From positions 1 through 59,921 of the forward strand of contig JAEWDP010000004.1 of NCBI GenBank assembly GCA_023390055.1: a stretch of DNA of 59,921 bases. Reading direction: 5' to 3'. Source of the DNA: Pseudomonadota bacterium (GTDB taxonomy: Bacteria > Pseudomonadota > Alphaproteobacteria > Rhizobiales > Rhizobiaceae). Below are positions 8,681 to 17,406 of the stretch, one piece after another; position 1 is the first letter of the stretch, and each line of letters opens with the position of its first letter. The notes beneath the pieces were generated by a model that saw only the letters and a program-made list of their open reading frames with translations, was not told the origin of the DNA and searched no databases. The translations under genes were made by a program, and so were the position numbers.

Positions 8681-8930
8681 GAGCCCAACACGCGTTTTTC
8701 GCCTTTTGTCATGGAAGCACCAATGCTGCAAGCTTTTGGGCAAGATGAACGGCAGATGAACGGCCCGTTCAAGTCCATTTCAGTGCAGATATGCTGATAT
8801 CGTCATCAGTAGCGGGCAAAGGCCCACTATCGATGGAGATCGATATCATTTGTCGGCGACTGTGCATGATGAATGGCACGTTCAAGGCACGTCAAGTGCC
8901 GCGATTGTAGGACGTCTCCAAAAATGCGGT

Positions 8931-8955
8931 GGAACCAGATCGCGTCGCAAGCGTT
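8931..8955 (+). promoter_or_regulatory. EcfG-type general stress promoter
   Basis: GGAAC at 8931-8935 and CGTT at 8952-8955 are separated by exactly 16 bases, the consensus for the alphaproteobacterial general stress sigma factor EcfG. The next start codon, at 8981, is 25 bases downstream of the CGTT element and has a ribosome-binding site. The rest of 8681-8930 shows no gene. Confidence 0.7.
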
Positions 8956-8980
8956 CTAAAAAGCAGAAGGAATAACGGAG

Positions 8981-9160
8981 ATGATCGAGAGAAAGAAGTC
9001 GATCGCGCCGGACACGATTACAATGATCAATCTGGTCTGGACGACGATGATTGTCGCGATGTTGACTGCGACAGTGACCCTTTATCAAGAAAAGTCTCGG
9101 GTATCAGATTTAAGTTATCGACAAATGACAGGGACGTATCAGGACGTTTTCTATAACTGA
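8981..9160 (+). CDS. Small single-span membrane protein, stress type
   Basis: A 59-residue protein. It starts with a positively charged MIERKKS segment, has one hydrophobic helix at about residues 15-35 (INLVWTTMIVAMLTATVTLY), and ends in a short polar tail. A GGAATAACGGAG ribosome-binding region precedes the ATG. An EcfG-form promoter lies just upstream, so expression in stationary phase or under stress is likely. The next small gene follows 28 bases later. No named family is recognised. A larger overlapping frame at 8929-9156 in another phase is rejected because its composition is unlike a protein and it lacks a ribosome-binding site. Confidence 0.6.
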   Translation: MIERKKSIAPDTITMINLVWTTMIVAMLTATVTLYQEKSRVSDLSYRQMTGTYQDVFYN

Positions 9161-9188
9161 ATGAATACCTGTCGGAAAGGTACAGGAT

Positions 9189-9323
9189 ATGGCGTTAGCG
9201 CTGATGATATTGGCTGCTTTGATCAGCATCATGTTTGTAGCATCGATTGCTTCAACGATCACCGAGTTGAGACATGAACGCGAAGACGTACGTGTCTATG
9301 TCAAACGCCACGGTTCTTTCTGA
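9189..9323 (+). CDS. Small single-span membrane protein
   Basis: A 44-residue protein, nearly all one hydrophobic helix (residues 1-22, ALALMILAALISIMFVASIA) followed by a charged ELRHEREDVRVYVKRHG tail, so N-out or N-in anchoring with a short cytoplasmic tail. GAAAGG precedes the start codon by about 8 bases. It follows the 59-residue membrane gene closely and shares its promoter by position. A bidirectional terminator follows. Function unknown; it could be a partner of the first small protein. Confidence 0.55.
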   Translation: MALALMILAALISIMFVASIASTITELRHEREDVRVYVKRHGSF

Positions 9324-9371
9324 CAAGTGATTAAGTAGCGATCTGCATCGACATACTTTTCCATGCAGATC

Positions 9372-9411
9372 AAAAAAGCCGGGATATCAGTCTGATATCC
9401 CGGCTTTTTTT
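9372..9411. terminator. Bidirectional terminator between small membrane genes and gyrA
   Basis: AAAAAAGCCGGGATATCAG and its complement CTGATATCCCGGCTTTTTT form a near-perfect hairpin with A and T runs on both sides. It can end both the plus-strand small genes and the minus-strand gyrA transcript. Confidence 0.9.
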
Positions 9412-9438
9412 AACATTTGAAAGGGCACCTGATGGACG

Positions 9439-12252
9439 TTATTCGTCCTGCGCAGGTTCCTCTGGATCGGAACTGATTTCAGGATCTGCACCACCGACCA
9501 CGGCAAGAACTTCCTCTGGAAGATCCCCCCCGTTGTCTTCATCACCGTCCGGTTCAGTGATCCGTTCAACCGAAACCACCTTTTCATCCTTCGCCGTGGA
9601 GAAGATGGTCACGCCCTTTGTGGCGCGGCTCGCGATCCGGATGTCGCCGACTGGAACACGAATGAGTTGCCCGCCATCCGAGACAAGCATGATCTGGTCC
9701 TTGTCCTCGATCGGAAAGGCAGCGACGAGTTCGCCGATCTCGTTCGTCTTGGAGGTGTCGGTGGCACGGATGCCCTTGCCACCACGATTGGATGTTCGGA
9801 AGTCGTATGTCGAAGACCGCTTTCCAAATCCACGCTCCGACACTGTCAGAACAAACTGCTCGCGCATCTTGAGTTCCAGATAGCGGTCTTCGCTGAGTTC
9901 ACCTTCAACTTCGACTTCCTCGCCGACAAGCGCGATATCGTCTTCGTCAACACCCATGGCACGGCGCTCGGCTGTTGAACGTTTCAGATAGGCGGCCCGC
10001 TCCCAAGGTTCGGCGTCGACATGGCCAACGATCGTCATCGAGATGATCCGATCGCCTTCCTTCAGGGAAATTCCCCTTACGCCAATCGAGTTGCGGCCCG
10101 CAAAGACACGCACACCATCAACGGGGAAGCGTATGCACTGTCCAAGCGCTGTCGTCAGGAGGACATCGTCGCGATCGGTGCACGTCTCGACAGAGAGGAT
10201 CTCATCGCCCTCGTCATCGAGTTTCATTGCAATCTTGCCGTTACGGTTGACCTGGACGAAATCCGACAACTTGTTGCGTCGAACCGTCCCACGTGTGGTG
10301 GAAAACATCACGTCCAGATTATTCCATGACCCTTCGTCCTCTGGAAGAGGCATGATCGTGGTAATACGTTCACCTGGCTCAAGCGGCAACATGTTGATCA
10401 GGGCCTTGCCGCGTGATGTCGGTGTTCCGATCGGCAGGCGCCAGACCTTTTCCTTGTAGACGATACCACGTGAAGAGAAGAAGAGGACGGGCGTATGGGT
10501 GCTTGCAACGAACAAACGTGTCGCAAAATCCTCATCCTTCATCGCCATGCCGGAGCGTCCCTTTCCACCACGACGCTGTGACCGGTAGGTCGCCAGTGGA
10601 ACGCGCTTAATATAGCCGGCATGAGATACCGTGACGACCATGTCTTCGCGGGCAATAAGGTCCTCGTCGTCCATGTCCGGACCGCCCTCGAGGATCTCGG
10701 TACGCCGCGGCGTGCCAAATTCGTCACGAACGGACGTAAGCTCGTCCTTGACGATCGTCTGGATCCGCAATTGCGACGACAGGATGTCGAGATAATCGGA
10801 AATCTCCGTACCGATCTTGTTCAGTTCGTCGCCGATCTCATCGCGACCAAGTGCCGTCAGTCGGGCAAGGCGAAGTTCGAGAATGGCGCGCGCCTGCTCC
10901 TCGGACAGATTATAGGTACCATCGTCGTTGATCCGGTGACGCGGATCGTCGATCAGGCGGATCAACACGTCGACATCGTGGGCTGGCCAGCGACGCGTCA
11001 TCAACTGCTCACGTGCCGTCTGCGGATCCGGCGCCTTGCGGATGAGGTTGATTATCTCGTCGATATTGGCGACCGCAATTGCAAGTCCAACAAGAACGTG
11101 AGCGCGATCGCGTGCCTTGCGCAACAGGTATTTGGTACGCCTGCTGACGACTTCTTCGCGAAAGCTCACAAACGCTCTCAGCATGTCGAGCAGTGTCATC
11201 TGCTCCGGCTTGCCGCTGTTGAGTGCAACCATGTTGCAGCCAAATGAAGTCTGCAACGGTGTATAGCGGTACAACTGGTTTAAGATAACGTCGGCATTCG
11301 CATCGCGCTTCAGTTCGATGACGACACGATAGCCTTGTCTGTCGGACTCGTCGCGAAGGTCCGAGATCCCCTCGATGCGCTTGTCACGCACCAGCTCTGC
11401 CATCTTCTCAATCATCGTCGCCTTGTTCACCTGGTAGGGAACTTCGGTGATGATGATCTGCTCACGGTCACCGCGCATCGGCTCGATGCGCGCGACGCCA
11501 CGCATGATCACGGAACCGCGGCCTGTCTCATAGGCGGACTTGATGCCGGACCGGCCCAGGATGAGTGCCCCGGTCGGAAAATCGGGTCCTGGAATGATCT
11601 GCATCAGTTCCGGCAGTTCAATTGCCGGATTGTCGATAAGCGCAATACAGCCGTCGATCACCTCCGCCAGATTGTGTGGCGGGATGTTTGTCGCCATGCC
11701 AACGGCAATGCCGCCGGCGCCATTGACGAGAAGGTTCGGGAAGCGTGCAGGTACGACAACCGGTTCAGACAAGGACCCGTCATAGTTGTCGCGGAAGTTG
11801 ACGGTCTCCTTGTCCAGATCGTCGAGCAGTGCGTGGGCAGCCTTTTGAAGGCGGCATTCCGTGTAGCGCTGGGCTGCAGGCGGGTCACCATCAATGGAAC
11901 CGAAGTTTCCCTGGCCGTCAATCAGCGGCAGACGCAGCGACCAGTCCTGCGCCATGCGCGCAAGTGCGTCATAGATCGCGGAATCTCCGTGCGGATGGTA
12001 TTTACCCATCACGTCACCGGTTACGCGTGCCGATTTTACGTATTTCTTGTTCCAGTCGATCCCCATCTCGTTCATCGAGAACAGGATACGGCGATGAACC
12101 GGCTTCAATCCGTCTCGAACATCGGGAAGCGCACGGCTGACGATCACGCTCATTGCGTAATCGAGGTAGGACCGCTGCATCTCCTCCATGATCGAAATAG
12201 GTTCGATGCCGGGTGGCAGCTTTCCGCCGCCGGGTGTGCTTTGCTCAGTCAA
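9439..12252 (-). CDS. gyrA: DNA gyrase subunit A
   Basis: GyrA, 937 residues, the breakage-reunion subunit that introduces negative supercoils with GyrB. The catalytic tyrosine is Tyr130 in AAQRYTE. The quinolone-resistance region reads HPHGDSAIYD at 86-95, with Ser91 and Asp95 at the positions of E. coli Ser83 and Asp87, so no classical resistance change is seen. The C-terminal wheel domain carries the GyrA-box-like RSQRRGGKGRSG and repeated blade motifs such as TSNRGGKGI. The acidic C-terminal tail is usual for the family. The gene appears intact and is followed by a strong terminator. Confidence 0.98.
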   Translation of the reverse strand: MTEQSTPGGGKLPPGIEPISIMEEMQRSYLDYAMSVIVSRALPDVRDGLKPVHRRILFSMNEMGIDWNKKYVKSARVTGDVMGKYHPHGDSAIYDALARMAQDWSLRLPLIDGQGNFGSIDGDPPAAQRYTECRLQKAAHALLDDLDKETVNFRDNYDGSLSEPVVVPARFPNLLVNGAGGIAVGMATNIPPHNLAEVIDGCIALIDNPAIELPELMQIIPGPDFPTGALILGRSGIKSAYETGRGSVIMRGVARIEPMRGDREQIIITEVPYQVNKATMIEKMAELVRDKRIEGISDLRDESDRQGYRVVIELKRDANADVILNQLYRYTPLQTSFGCNMVALNSGKPEQMTLLDMLRAFVSFREEVVSRRTKYLLRKARDRAHVLVGLAIAVANIDEIINLIRKAPDPQTAREQLMTRRWPAHDVDVLIRLIDDPRHRINDDGTYNLSEEQARAILELRLARLTALGRDEIGDELNKIGTEISDYLDILSSQLRIQTIVKDELTSVRDEFGTPRRTEILEGGPDMDDEDLIAREDMVVTVSHAGYIKRVPLATYRSQRRGGKGRSGMAMKDEDFATRLFVASTHTPVLFFSSRGIVYKEKVWRLPIGTPTSRGKALINMLPLEPGERITTIMPLPEDEGSWNNLDVMFSTTRGTVRRNKLSDFVQVNRNGKIAMKLDDEGDEILSVETCTDRDDVLLTTALGQCIRFPVDGVRVFAGRNSIGVRGISLKEGDRIISMTIVGHVDAEPWERAAYLKRSTAERRAMGVDEDDIALVGEEVEVEGELSEDRYLELKMREQFVLTVSERGFGKRSSTYDFRTSNRGGKGIRATDTSKTNEIGELVAAFPIEDKDQIMLVSDGGQLIRVPVGDIRIASRATKGVTIFSTAKDEKVVSVERITEPDGDEDNGGDLPEEVLAVVGGADPEISSDPEEPAQDE

Positions 12253-12473
12253 ATCGGATCACGATCTCTGTTCGGAATCAGTTGGCTTTCTATAGCGGAA
12301 AGCTGCTCACTGCGCCAATTTTCAGGGCAGTTGTGAACAGCTTTCGAGCTTGTTCTGAAAGGTAACGGTGGCTCGCGGGATGGTTTGTAACGCAAATGCC
12401 CTTCCCTTGGCCGACGCGCTGTCCTAACAAGCTTGGACGAAGTCCGCAAGGATCGCGCGTGGTTGGAGGTGAT

Positions 12474-13109
12474 ATGGCAAGCGCAGACACATTGGTCAAT
12501 GCCTTCACAACCCTGATCGTGACGCTCGATCCACCTGGGCTTGCCCCTGTCTTTCTCGGATTGACGGTCGGAATGACCCGGGCGCAACGCCGTCATGTCG
12601 CCATACGGGGATCGTTGATCGCGTTTGGAATTCTCGCCGTGTTTGCCCTTTTTGGTGCAAGTCTCCTCGGCGTACTCGGTATTTCCATGGGTGCATTCCG
12701 GATTGCCGGCGGCATGCTGCTGTTCTGGATTGCGTTCGAGATGGTATTTGAAAGACGTCAGCAGCGAAAGGAAAAGACCTCCCAGACGGCGATCACCATT
12801 GACCAGCTCCACAATATCGCAGTGTTTCCCCTGGCCCTCCCCCTGATTGCCGGCCCTGGTGCCATTTCTGCAATCGTCCTTTTGGCGGGGACGCTCGCCA
12901 GCCCGTCCGACAAGCTTTTGCTGATCGGTGTCCTGGCGCTCAATATGGTCGTCGTTCTTGCGGCATTGTTGATCGCTGAACGTCTCGACCGTGTTTTGGG
13001 CGCGACCGGTCGTGCGATCCTGACACGCCTGCTCGGTGTCCTTTTGGCCGCACTTTCGATCCAGTTCGTAATTGACGGCGTAAAGTCGGCATTTGGTATG
13101 ACTGGATGA
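12474..13109 (+). CDS. MarC family membrane protein
   Basis: A 211-residue integral membrane protein with six predicted helices, family MarC/YchE. Family blocks are VTLDPPGLAPVFLGLT near the start, a central MGAFRIAGGMLLFWIAFEMVF, and IAVFPLALPLIAGPGAISAIVLL. The start at 12474 is chosen because TTGGAGGT precedes it and the protein then begins at the family's normal N-terminus; the open frame extends to 12396. It is transcribed divergently from gyrA. Transport activity of MarC proteins is unproven, and the old link to multiple antibiotic resistance was withdrawn. A long antisense frame over the same DNA is a shadow. Confidence 0.9.
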   Translation: MASADTLVNAFTTLIVTLDPPGLAPVFLGLTVGMTRAQRRHVAIRGSLIAFGILAVFALFGASLLGVLGISMGAFRIAGGMLLFWIAFEMVFERRQQRKEKTSQTAITIDQLHNIAVFPLALPLIAGPGAISAIVLLAGTLASPSDKLLLIGVLALNMVVVLAALLIAERLDRVLGATGRAILTRLLGVLLAALSIQFVIDGVKSAFGMTG

Positions 13110-13610
13110 CAGGGATCGCAATCCACTGATCGTTTGCCCGGCACACGCCGGTGCGTTGAGGGGATCGAATGTCGAACGCTCCTCTGCCATCCTTTCAAGG
13201 CTGATTGACACCAGGGCCCGGCTCGCCCCAGTCTTCCCGGCAAACTTGTTCCAGACACGCTGCCTTGCGAAGTCCGGCACAAGTCAGCGAAGTCATAAAT
13301 ATCCGTGTCCTGTATTTCCGCTCGCTGCGCCAAGCGGATCAAAAAGCATTTTTGAGTGGATATTTATGGGATTCAAGTGTAGTTTTCCGCATATAGTCTG
13401 ATGCAATTCAGACCTGTTCGACAAACGAAGTACTGCCTGCAGATTTCACTGGGCAATCTTGTCTGACCTGTGCCCAAGTCGATTCTGTTTTCGAATCATA
13501 AAGATAACTGAAATGTTTGTGCGCTGTTCGGATTGCGAACAGCTCTATTTTATTTCCATCGCATGCTGGGGAATGGGGGAACGAAGAAATAGCCCAAGGA
13601 GGGATTTACA
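13110..13610. other. Intergenic region with inverted repeats, no gene seen
   Basis: No open frame here has coding character. Two inverted repeats stand out: GTCTGA-TGCAAT-TCAGAC at 13396-13113+300 (13396-13413), and GCTGTTCG with CGAACAGC at 13523-13543. The second lies 68 bases before the peroxidase start and could be its operator. Confidence 0.5.
13523..13543. promoter_or_regulatory. 8-bp inverted repeat upstream of haem peroxidase
   Basis: GCTGTTCG (13523-13530) and CGAACAGC (13536-13543) are perfect inverted copies around GATTG. This could be a regulator-binding site or an RNA hairpin. It is not the direct-repeat form of the alphaproteobacterial LexA box. Confidence 0.35.
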
Positions 13611-13995
13611 ATGGCTATTCTGTTCCAGTCGCATGGTGGTAAAAAGAAAGCAACAGAACCTCTGATTTTTGGAGCCGGCAGACCCGCCGGCAATGATATC
13701 GCTGTCGATGAGGCCGCGGACTTCGGATATTTTGTCCCACCACTTGATACACCAGCCAATTATTTGCCTGTTGCGCAATCGACAGTCGACGAACTGGACC
13801 AGCTCGGCGACAAAATGATCGATCTTACGGATCCCGAACCGGCTTCGCATGATTCCGGCCTGCCGCCGATCCTCACTTACTGGGGGCAGTTTCTGGATCA
13901 CGAACTGACAGCCCGCACTGATCGCGACGCAGAAATAACGAATGTCACAACGCCGCATCCGCCGCTTGCCGCCTCGGATGTCGAGGAAAACCTTA
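13611..13995 (+). pseudogene. Animal-type haem peroxidase, N-terminal fragment cut by an IS element
   Basis: About 128 residues match the start of bacterial peroxidases of the animal haem peroxidase (peroxidasin-like) superfamily. The diagnostic block is GLPPILTYWGQFLDHELT, which carries the Asp-His pair of the distal haem pocket. An excellent ribosome-binding site (AAGGAGGG) precedes the ATG. The frame runs into the end of an IS5-family element at 13996 and stops inside it. The remaining several hundred residues of the enzyme are not found on the other side of the element, so the gene was truncated and its 3' part deleted. The fragment cannot form an active haem site. Confidence 0.75.
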
Positions 13996-14905
13996 GAGTC
14001 TGTTCAAGAAAGCGGATAGCGGGCCAGCCTTCTTGTCATGAGCTTGATCATTGCGGTCTGAATGAAGGCCAGGCTTGTCGCTGAGTAGCGCTCAAAATCC
14101 TTTGCCAGACACCGGTTGATGCCGAGCCATGCAAGCGTGCGCTCAACGATCCAGCGCTTCGGCAGCACGTGAAACCCGACCTGATTGCGCTTGACGATCT
14201 CCATCGGTCTTGGGCTTGTCTTTTCGACCTTCGGACCCTGATAGCCACCATCTGCGCAGATTTTCTCGATAAAGGGAAAGCGGCTGGCGAGTTTGTCGAA
14301 AACGAGGGCTGCACCGTCGCGATCTTGAATACCGGCCGAGTGGACCTCCACTTTCAGAAGCATGCCCAAGGTGTCGACCAGAATATGCCGCTTGCGGCCC
14401 TTGATCTTCTTGCCTGCATCGTAGCCGATATCGCAGCGGGCATCCGGACCGGTCTTCACCGATTGGCTATCGATGATGGCAAACGATGGTTGTTCCTCGC
14501 GACCCTCCAATTGCCGCGTCCGGCAATAGAGCGCGTCATGAATGCGTCGCCACGTCCCGTCCCGGCAAAACCGTTTGAAATAATGATGGACCGTGCTCTT
14601 CGGTGGGAAATCGTGTGGCAGCAACGCCCATTGGCAACCCGATTGGAGGAGGTAGAAGATGGCGTCCATCACCGCCCGCAGTGACGTCTTGCGTCGTCGG
14701 CCTCGGGCCGGCTGGGATGGCATGAAGGGCTCGATCATACTCCATTCTCGATCTGTCAGGTCACTTGCGTAACGCATGCGGCTTCTGTCATGGTGACGCC
14801 GGGTGAAGGGTGTCCAAGCCATTCGATCTCTCCGTATTTCTTGCAGAATACAAAGAATCTGATTGCCGCCCTTCACTCAACCCCCTCCCATTCTTGGACA
14901 GACAC
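13996..14905 (-). mobile_element. IS5-family insertion sequence
   Basis: About 910 bases bounded by imperfect inverted repeats: GAGTCTGTTCAAGAAA at the left and, at the right, ATTCTTGGACAGACAC, whose complement differs at a few positions. It carries a single transposase gene filling almost all its length. No clear target-site duplication is visible, consistent with a later deletion at the right side. It interrupts a haem peroxidase gene. Confidence 0.8.
14004..14822 (-). CDS. IS5-family transposase
   Basis: A 272-residue DDE transposase. The N-terminal MRYASDLTDREW block and GRRRKTSLRAVMDAIFYLLQSGCQW are hallmarks of the IS5 family (IS1031/IS427-like groups). Catalytic residues lie in AIIDSQSVKTGP (first Asp), KICADGGYQG (second Asp) and the KRWIVERTLAWL block (Glu). 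Start choice is uncertain: an in-frame GTG lies at 14876 and an ATG at 14822; the latter gives the usual length. The frame is intact and ends inside the left terminal repeat, so the element may still be active. Confidence 0.88.
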   Translation of the reverse strand: MAWTPFTRRHHDRSRMRYASDLTDREWSMIEPFMPSQPARGRRRKTSLRAVMDAIFYLLQSGCQWALLPHDFPPKSTVHHYFKRFCRDGTWRRIHDALYCRTRQLEGREEQPSFAIIDSQSVKTGPDARCDIGYDAGKKIKGRKRHILVDTLGMLLKVEVHSAGIQDRDGAALVFDKLASRFPFIEKICADGGYQGPKVEKTSPRPMEIVKRNQVGFHVLPKRWIVERTLAWLGINRCLAKDFERYSATSLAFIQTAMIKLMTRRLARYPLS

Positions 14906-15104
14906 TGAGAGAGCATGATATGATGAGAGACAAACCAGGTTGGGTCACGCACCCTTAGAACCACGATGGCGAAGGACGGCGTTGTCTTTCCTAAAGTAGA
15001 AGACACCCGGGTGGTGAAGCGGGTGCGAGCAGTCTTCAAATCCGAGAAGGATCTGCCGCCGTCAGGTAGAGGCGGTGATCCTTCCCCTCACCGGTGGGCG
15101 GTGA

Positions 15105-15483
15105 GCAGTGGGATTACTTGCTCTGGTCGTGTGCGCCGTGCTGACATTTTTCACCCTGGTTAATACCGTGTCTACTAACTGGATGAGCTACGGGCAAATG
15201 CTGCTCGCCGCAGTGGCAGTCGGGTTAGCCGCCGCCGTATGGACCATTTTGTCCATTCATGCGAGCGCGCAGTCTCCTGAAGCGGGCCTTTTTTGCTGCA
15301 TCGATGCTCACCGTGATCACTATAATCGGCTATGGCTTTTCGATCCGCGTCACAGGATTGACCGACAAACCAATTAGTATCACCGGCGGCACAACTCAGC
15401 TCGAAGGATGGTCAGTCGTCGGGGCCATTACTATTGTAGTCCTGCTATTCGCAGGCATGCTGCACGAATCCCGGAGCTCGTGA
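15105..15483 (+). pseudogene. Frameshifted or overlapping membrane protein genes
   Basis: One frame from a GTG at 15108 gives LLALVVCAVLTFFTLVN, then a second hydrophobic stretch (MLLAAVAVGLAAAVWTIL) to about 15280. The next frame takes over near 15259 with a third helix (FAASMLTVITIIGYGF) and a fourth (VVGAITIVVLLFAGML), ending at 15483. Joined, these make a plausible four-helix membrane protein with a single frameshift around 15260-15280. Alternatively, MRARSLLKRAFF at 15259 is a genuine start and there are two overlapping small genes. A stop codon lies directly upstream of the first frame. No named family is recognised. The flanking 14906-15104 and 15484-15685 hold no recognisable gene. 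Confidence 0.45.
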
Positions 15484-15685
15484 ATTCGGGGCCGCGAAAT
15501 CTCAATAATCTCTGCTTCATTCAGCAACCCACTCACTTAGTCTGCTCCACCATCGATGCCTCTAAAGCCAGCGGCAGGCACGAACGTGGACATCGCATCG
15601 TCCCAACGGTCCACTGCAAGCTCTGACTATTGTTCTAGCATCAGGTTGACCTGGTCGTCTTATCCATACGCTGAATGGCAAAAGT

Positions 15686-15722
15686 GAAGACAGCCCAAGC
15701 CACCGCGGCTCGGGCTGTCTTC
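15686..15722 (-). terminator. Terminator after ridA
   Basis: GAAGACAGCCCAAGCC and GGCTCGGGCTGTCTTC form a long stem with one internal mismatch and a short loop. On the minus strand a short T run (ACTTTT) follows. It lies 10 bases beyond the RidA stop codon. Confidence 0.75.
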
Positions 15723-15732
15723 ATGTAAAATA

Positions 15733-16074
15733 TTAGATGGCGGCCGTAACCGTAAATTCTACCTTGTATTTCGGCGCGGCAAGCTTTGCTTCGCTCGTCG
15801 CACGTGCCGGCGTATGGGCCGGGTCGATCCAGGTTTCCCAGGCAGCATTCATCTCGGCAAAATAGGACATGTCCGAGATATAGATTAGTGTCTGCAGGAT
15901 CTTGCTCTTGTCCGATCCGACAGCGGCCAGCAGGCGATCGACTTCAGCGAGTGCCGACTTGCACTGCTCGGTGACGGTTTCGCCTTCACCGACCTGGCCG
16001 GAAAGATAGACGGTGTTGCCGTGAACGACGGCACCGCTCATGCGGGCACCTGTTTCGATACGCTTGATAGTCAT
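15733..16074 (-). CDS. RidA family protein
   Basis: A 113-residue protein of the RidA/YjgF family, trimeric enzymes that hydrolyse reactive enamine/imine intermediates from PLP enzymes. The block NTVYLSGQVGEGETVTEQ is typical, and WIDPAHTPARATSEAKLA contains the arginine that in RidA proper binds the substrate carboxylate (R in PARA). Length is slightly below E. coli RidA (128 residues), closer to the Rid1-Rid7 subgroups. It is the last gene of a three-gene minus-strand cluster with the TIGR01244 protein and the epimerase-like gene, and is followed by a strong terminator. Confidence 0.9.
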   Translation of the reverse strand: MTIKRIETGARMSGAVVHGNTVYLSGQVGEGETVTEQCKSALAEVDRLLAAVGSDKSKILQTLIYISDMSYFAEMNAAWETWIDPAHTPARATSEAKLAAPKYKVEFTVTAAI

Positions 16075-16137
16075 GGATACTCCTGAACTGGTTCGAGCTT
16101 GTGGAAAATTGGCCAGCAGGGCCGGCCCGTGGAAGGA

Positions 16138-16476
16138 TTAGCCGCGCAGATGCTGGCTCTTTTCATAAATGGCGGTGGAGCGCGCACCTGACCGGCAATA
16201 GCCGAGCATCGGCCGCGGCAATTCGTCAAGGGCATCCACCATGCCGGTCACGGCATCAGCATCGACGCCCATGCGCCCGACTGGAACGTGCTTTACTTCA
16301 ATGCCAAGCTCGGCGGCGCGAGCGGCAATATCCGAAAAATGCGGCTGATCGGGTTCTTCTTCATCCGGACGATGGCAGACAATCGACTGGAACCCCATCG
16401 CCTTGACCTCATCCAGGTCTTTCACAGTAATCTGGCCGGTCACTGCATATTCATCGTTGATCTGGCGAATGTCCAT
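16138..16476 (-). CDS. TIGR01244 family phosphatase/sulfurtransferase-like protein
   Basis: A 112-residue protein of the DUF442/TIGR01244 family, related in fold to dual-specificity phosphatases and rhodaneses. It has the N-terminal INDEYAVTGQI and SIVCHRPDEEEPDQP blocks and the P-loop-like CRSGARS motif (Cys, five residues, Arg) near residue 94. In other bacteria this domain is found fused to metallo-beta-lactamase sulfur dioxygenases (BlhA type) and is tied to sulfide handling; here it stands alone. It sits 63 bases upstream of ridA on the same strand. A persulfide or phosphatase role is plausible but not shown by the sequence. Confidence 0.85.
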   Translation of the reverse strand: MDIRQINDEYAVTGQITVKDLDEVKAMGFQSIVCHRPDEEEPDQPHFSDIAARAAELGIEVKHVPVGRMGVDADAVTGMVDALDELPRPMLGYCRSGARSTAIYEKSQHLRG

Positions 16477-16539
16477 AACGTTCCTCCGACTGAGCCGTGA
16501 AACCTCTTACGTTTTCGCCGGCATAGCGTCAATCACGCC

Positions 16540-17406
16540 TCACGAAAACGAGAAACGCAATGCGTAGTTCACGCTTTCACCGGGCCGCAGATCCTTCAGT
16601 TCGCCGCGGTCACGAAGTTCATCGCGGCTTAGCCATCGGTGTGAAACCGGCTCGATCCCGAGCACATGTGCAGGTGCCTGCTGGTTGCGCCATACCTGCA
16701 GGAAGGGCAGCGTATCGGTTCGAAAGCTCACCTTCAACGTCGCACCACCAATTGCTGCGATCGGCCCGAGGCTCACCTGTGCCCATGGTGTATCATCGAC
16801 TTTTGCCGGTACACAGAACACGCTGCCCGGATCCTCACCGAACTTCCAGGGCAGACACCCTTCGTCCAGCATGCGACCGCTCAACTTGACATCTTGGTCG
16901 AAAAGCCAGGCCCCGACATTCATATGGTACATGTGCATCGCCGGAAACGGATCAGTGCCGGTGTTGGTGACCTTGTCGGTGAGGCAGACCTCGCCCGTTT
17001 CTCCGTCAATACGCCAGTGGCGCTCAAGAACCGCCCTTCCGCCATCAACGAGAGCGACCGGCACCTTTGCACGACACTCGCATTCACCTTCCTGAACATC
17101 CCAGAACAGGATCTCGGCCGGATGCGAGGAAAAAGATCCGTGCAAGGGATATTTCGTACCGTTGACCTGTCCGGGGATCGGCTCGGGATGGCGAATGTGA
17201 TCGGGACCACAGGTAAAGAGAAAACCCTGAAGCGAATGGTCGATGCGTGGGTCTCCGTCATCGGGGATTGCCCGGCCAGGAGCAACGTCGATACCGCCCA
17301 CGAAGCAGGAGCCGATATCGAGCACGGATTGCGTATCCAGGAACAATTGTGGGCCAACCGCTGCGCAAAGGGCTTTCATTTCTGGGTCCTCACTCCAAGA
17401 CGACAA
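16540..17406 (-). CDS. Aldose 1-epimerase-like protein (DUF4432 type)
   Basis: A 288-residue protein resembling galactose mutarotase-like, beta-sandwich proteins of the DUF4432 group. The blocks YPLHGSFSSHPAE (first active-site-like His), FPAMHMYHMNVGAWLFD (His pair) and the C-terminal LGIEPVSHRW (Glu) match the positions of catalytic residues in the superfamily. The first nine residues may not be translated: a second ATG at 17379 begins MKALCAAVG. It heads the cluster with the TIGR01244 and RidA genes. Substrate unknown; a sugar or sugar-acid mutarotase role is inferred. Confidence 0.75.
   Translation of the reverse strand: MSSWSEDPEMKALCAAVGPQLFLDTQSVLDIGSCFVGGIDVAPGRAIPDDGDPRIDHSLQGFLFTCGPDHIRHPEPIPGQVNGTKYPLHGSFSSHPAEILFWDVQEGECECRAKVPVALVDGGRAVLERHWRIDGETGEVCLTDKVTNTGTDPFPAMHMYHMNVGAWLFDQDVKLSGRMLDEGCLPWKFGEDPGSVFCVPAKVDDTPWAQVSLGPIAAIGGATLKVSFRTDTLPFLQVWRNQQAPAHVLGIEPVSHRWLSRDELRDRGELKDLRPGESVNYALRFSFS

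Noticed and set aside
12249..13280. 343-codon minus-strand open frame opposite marC
   Set aside because: It is antisense to a well-supported MarC gene, has highly polar low-complexity composition and no recognisable family.
13525..13541. GTTC-N7-GAAC as a LexA box
   Set aside because: The alphaproteobacterial SOS box is a direct repeat (GTTC-N7-GTTC); this is an inverted repeat and the downstream gene is not an SOS gene.
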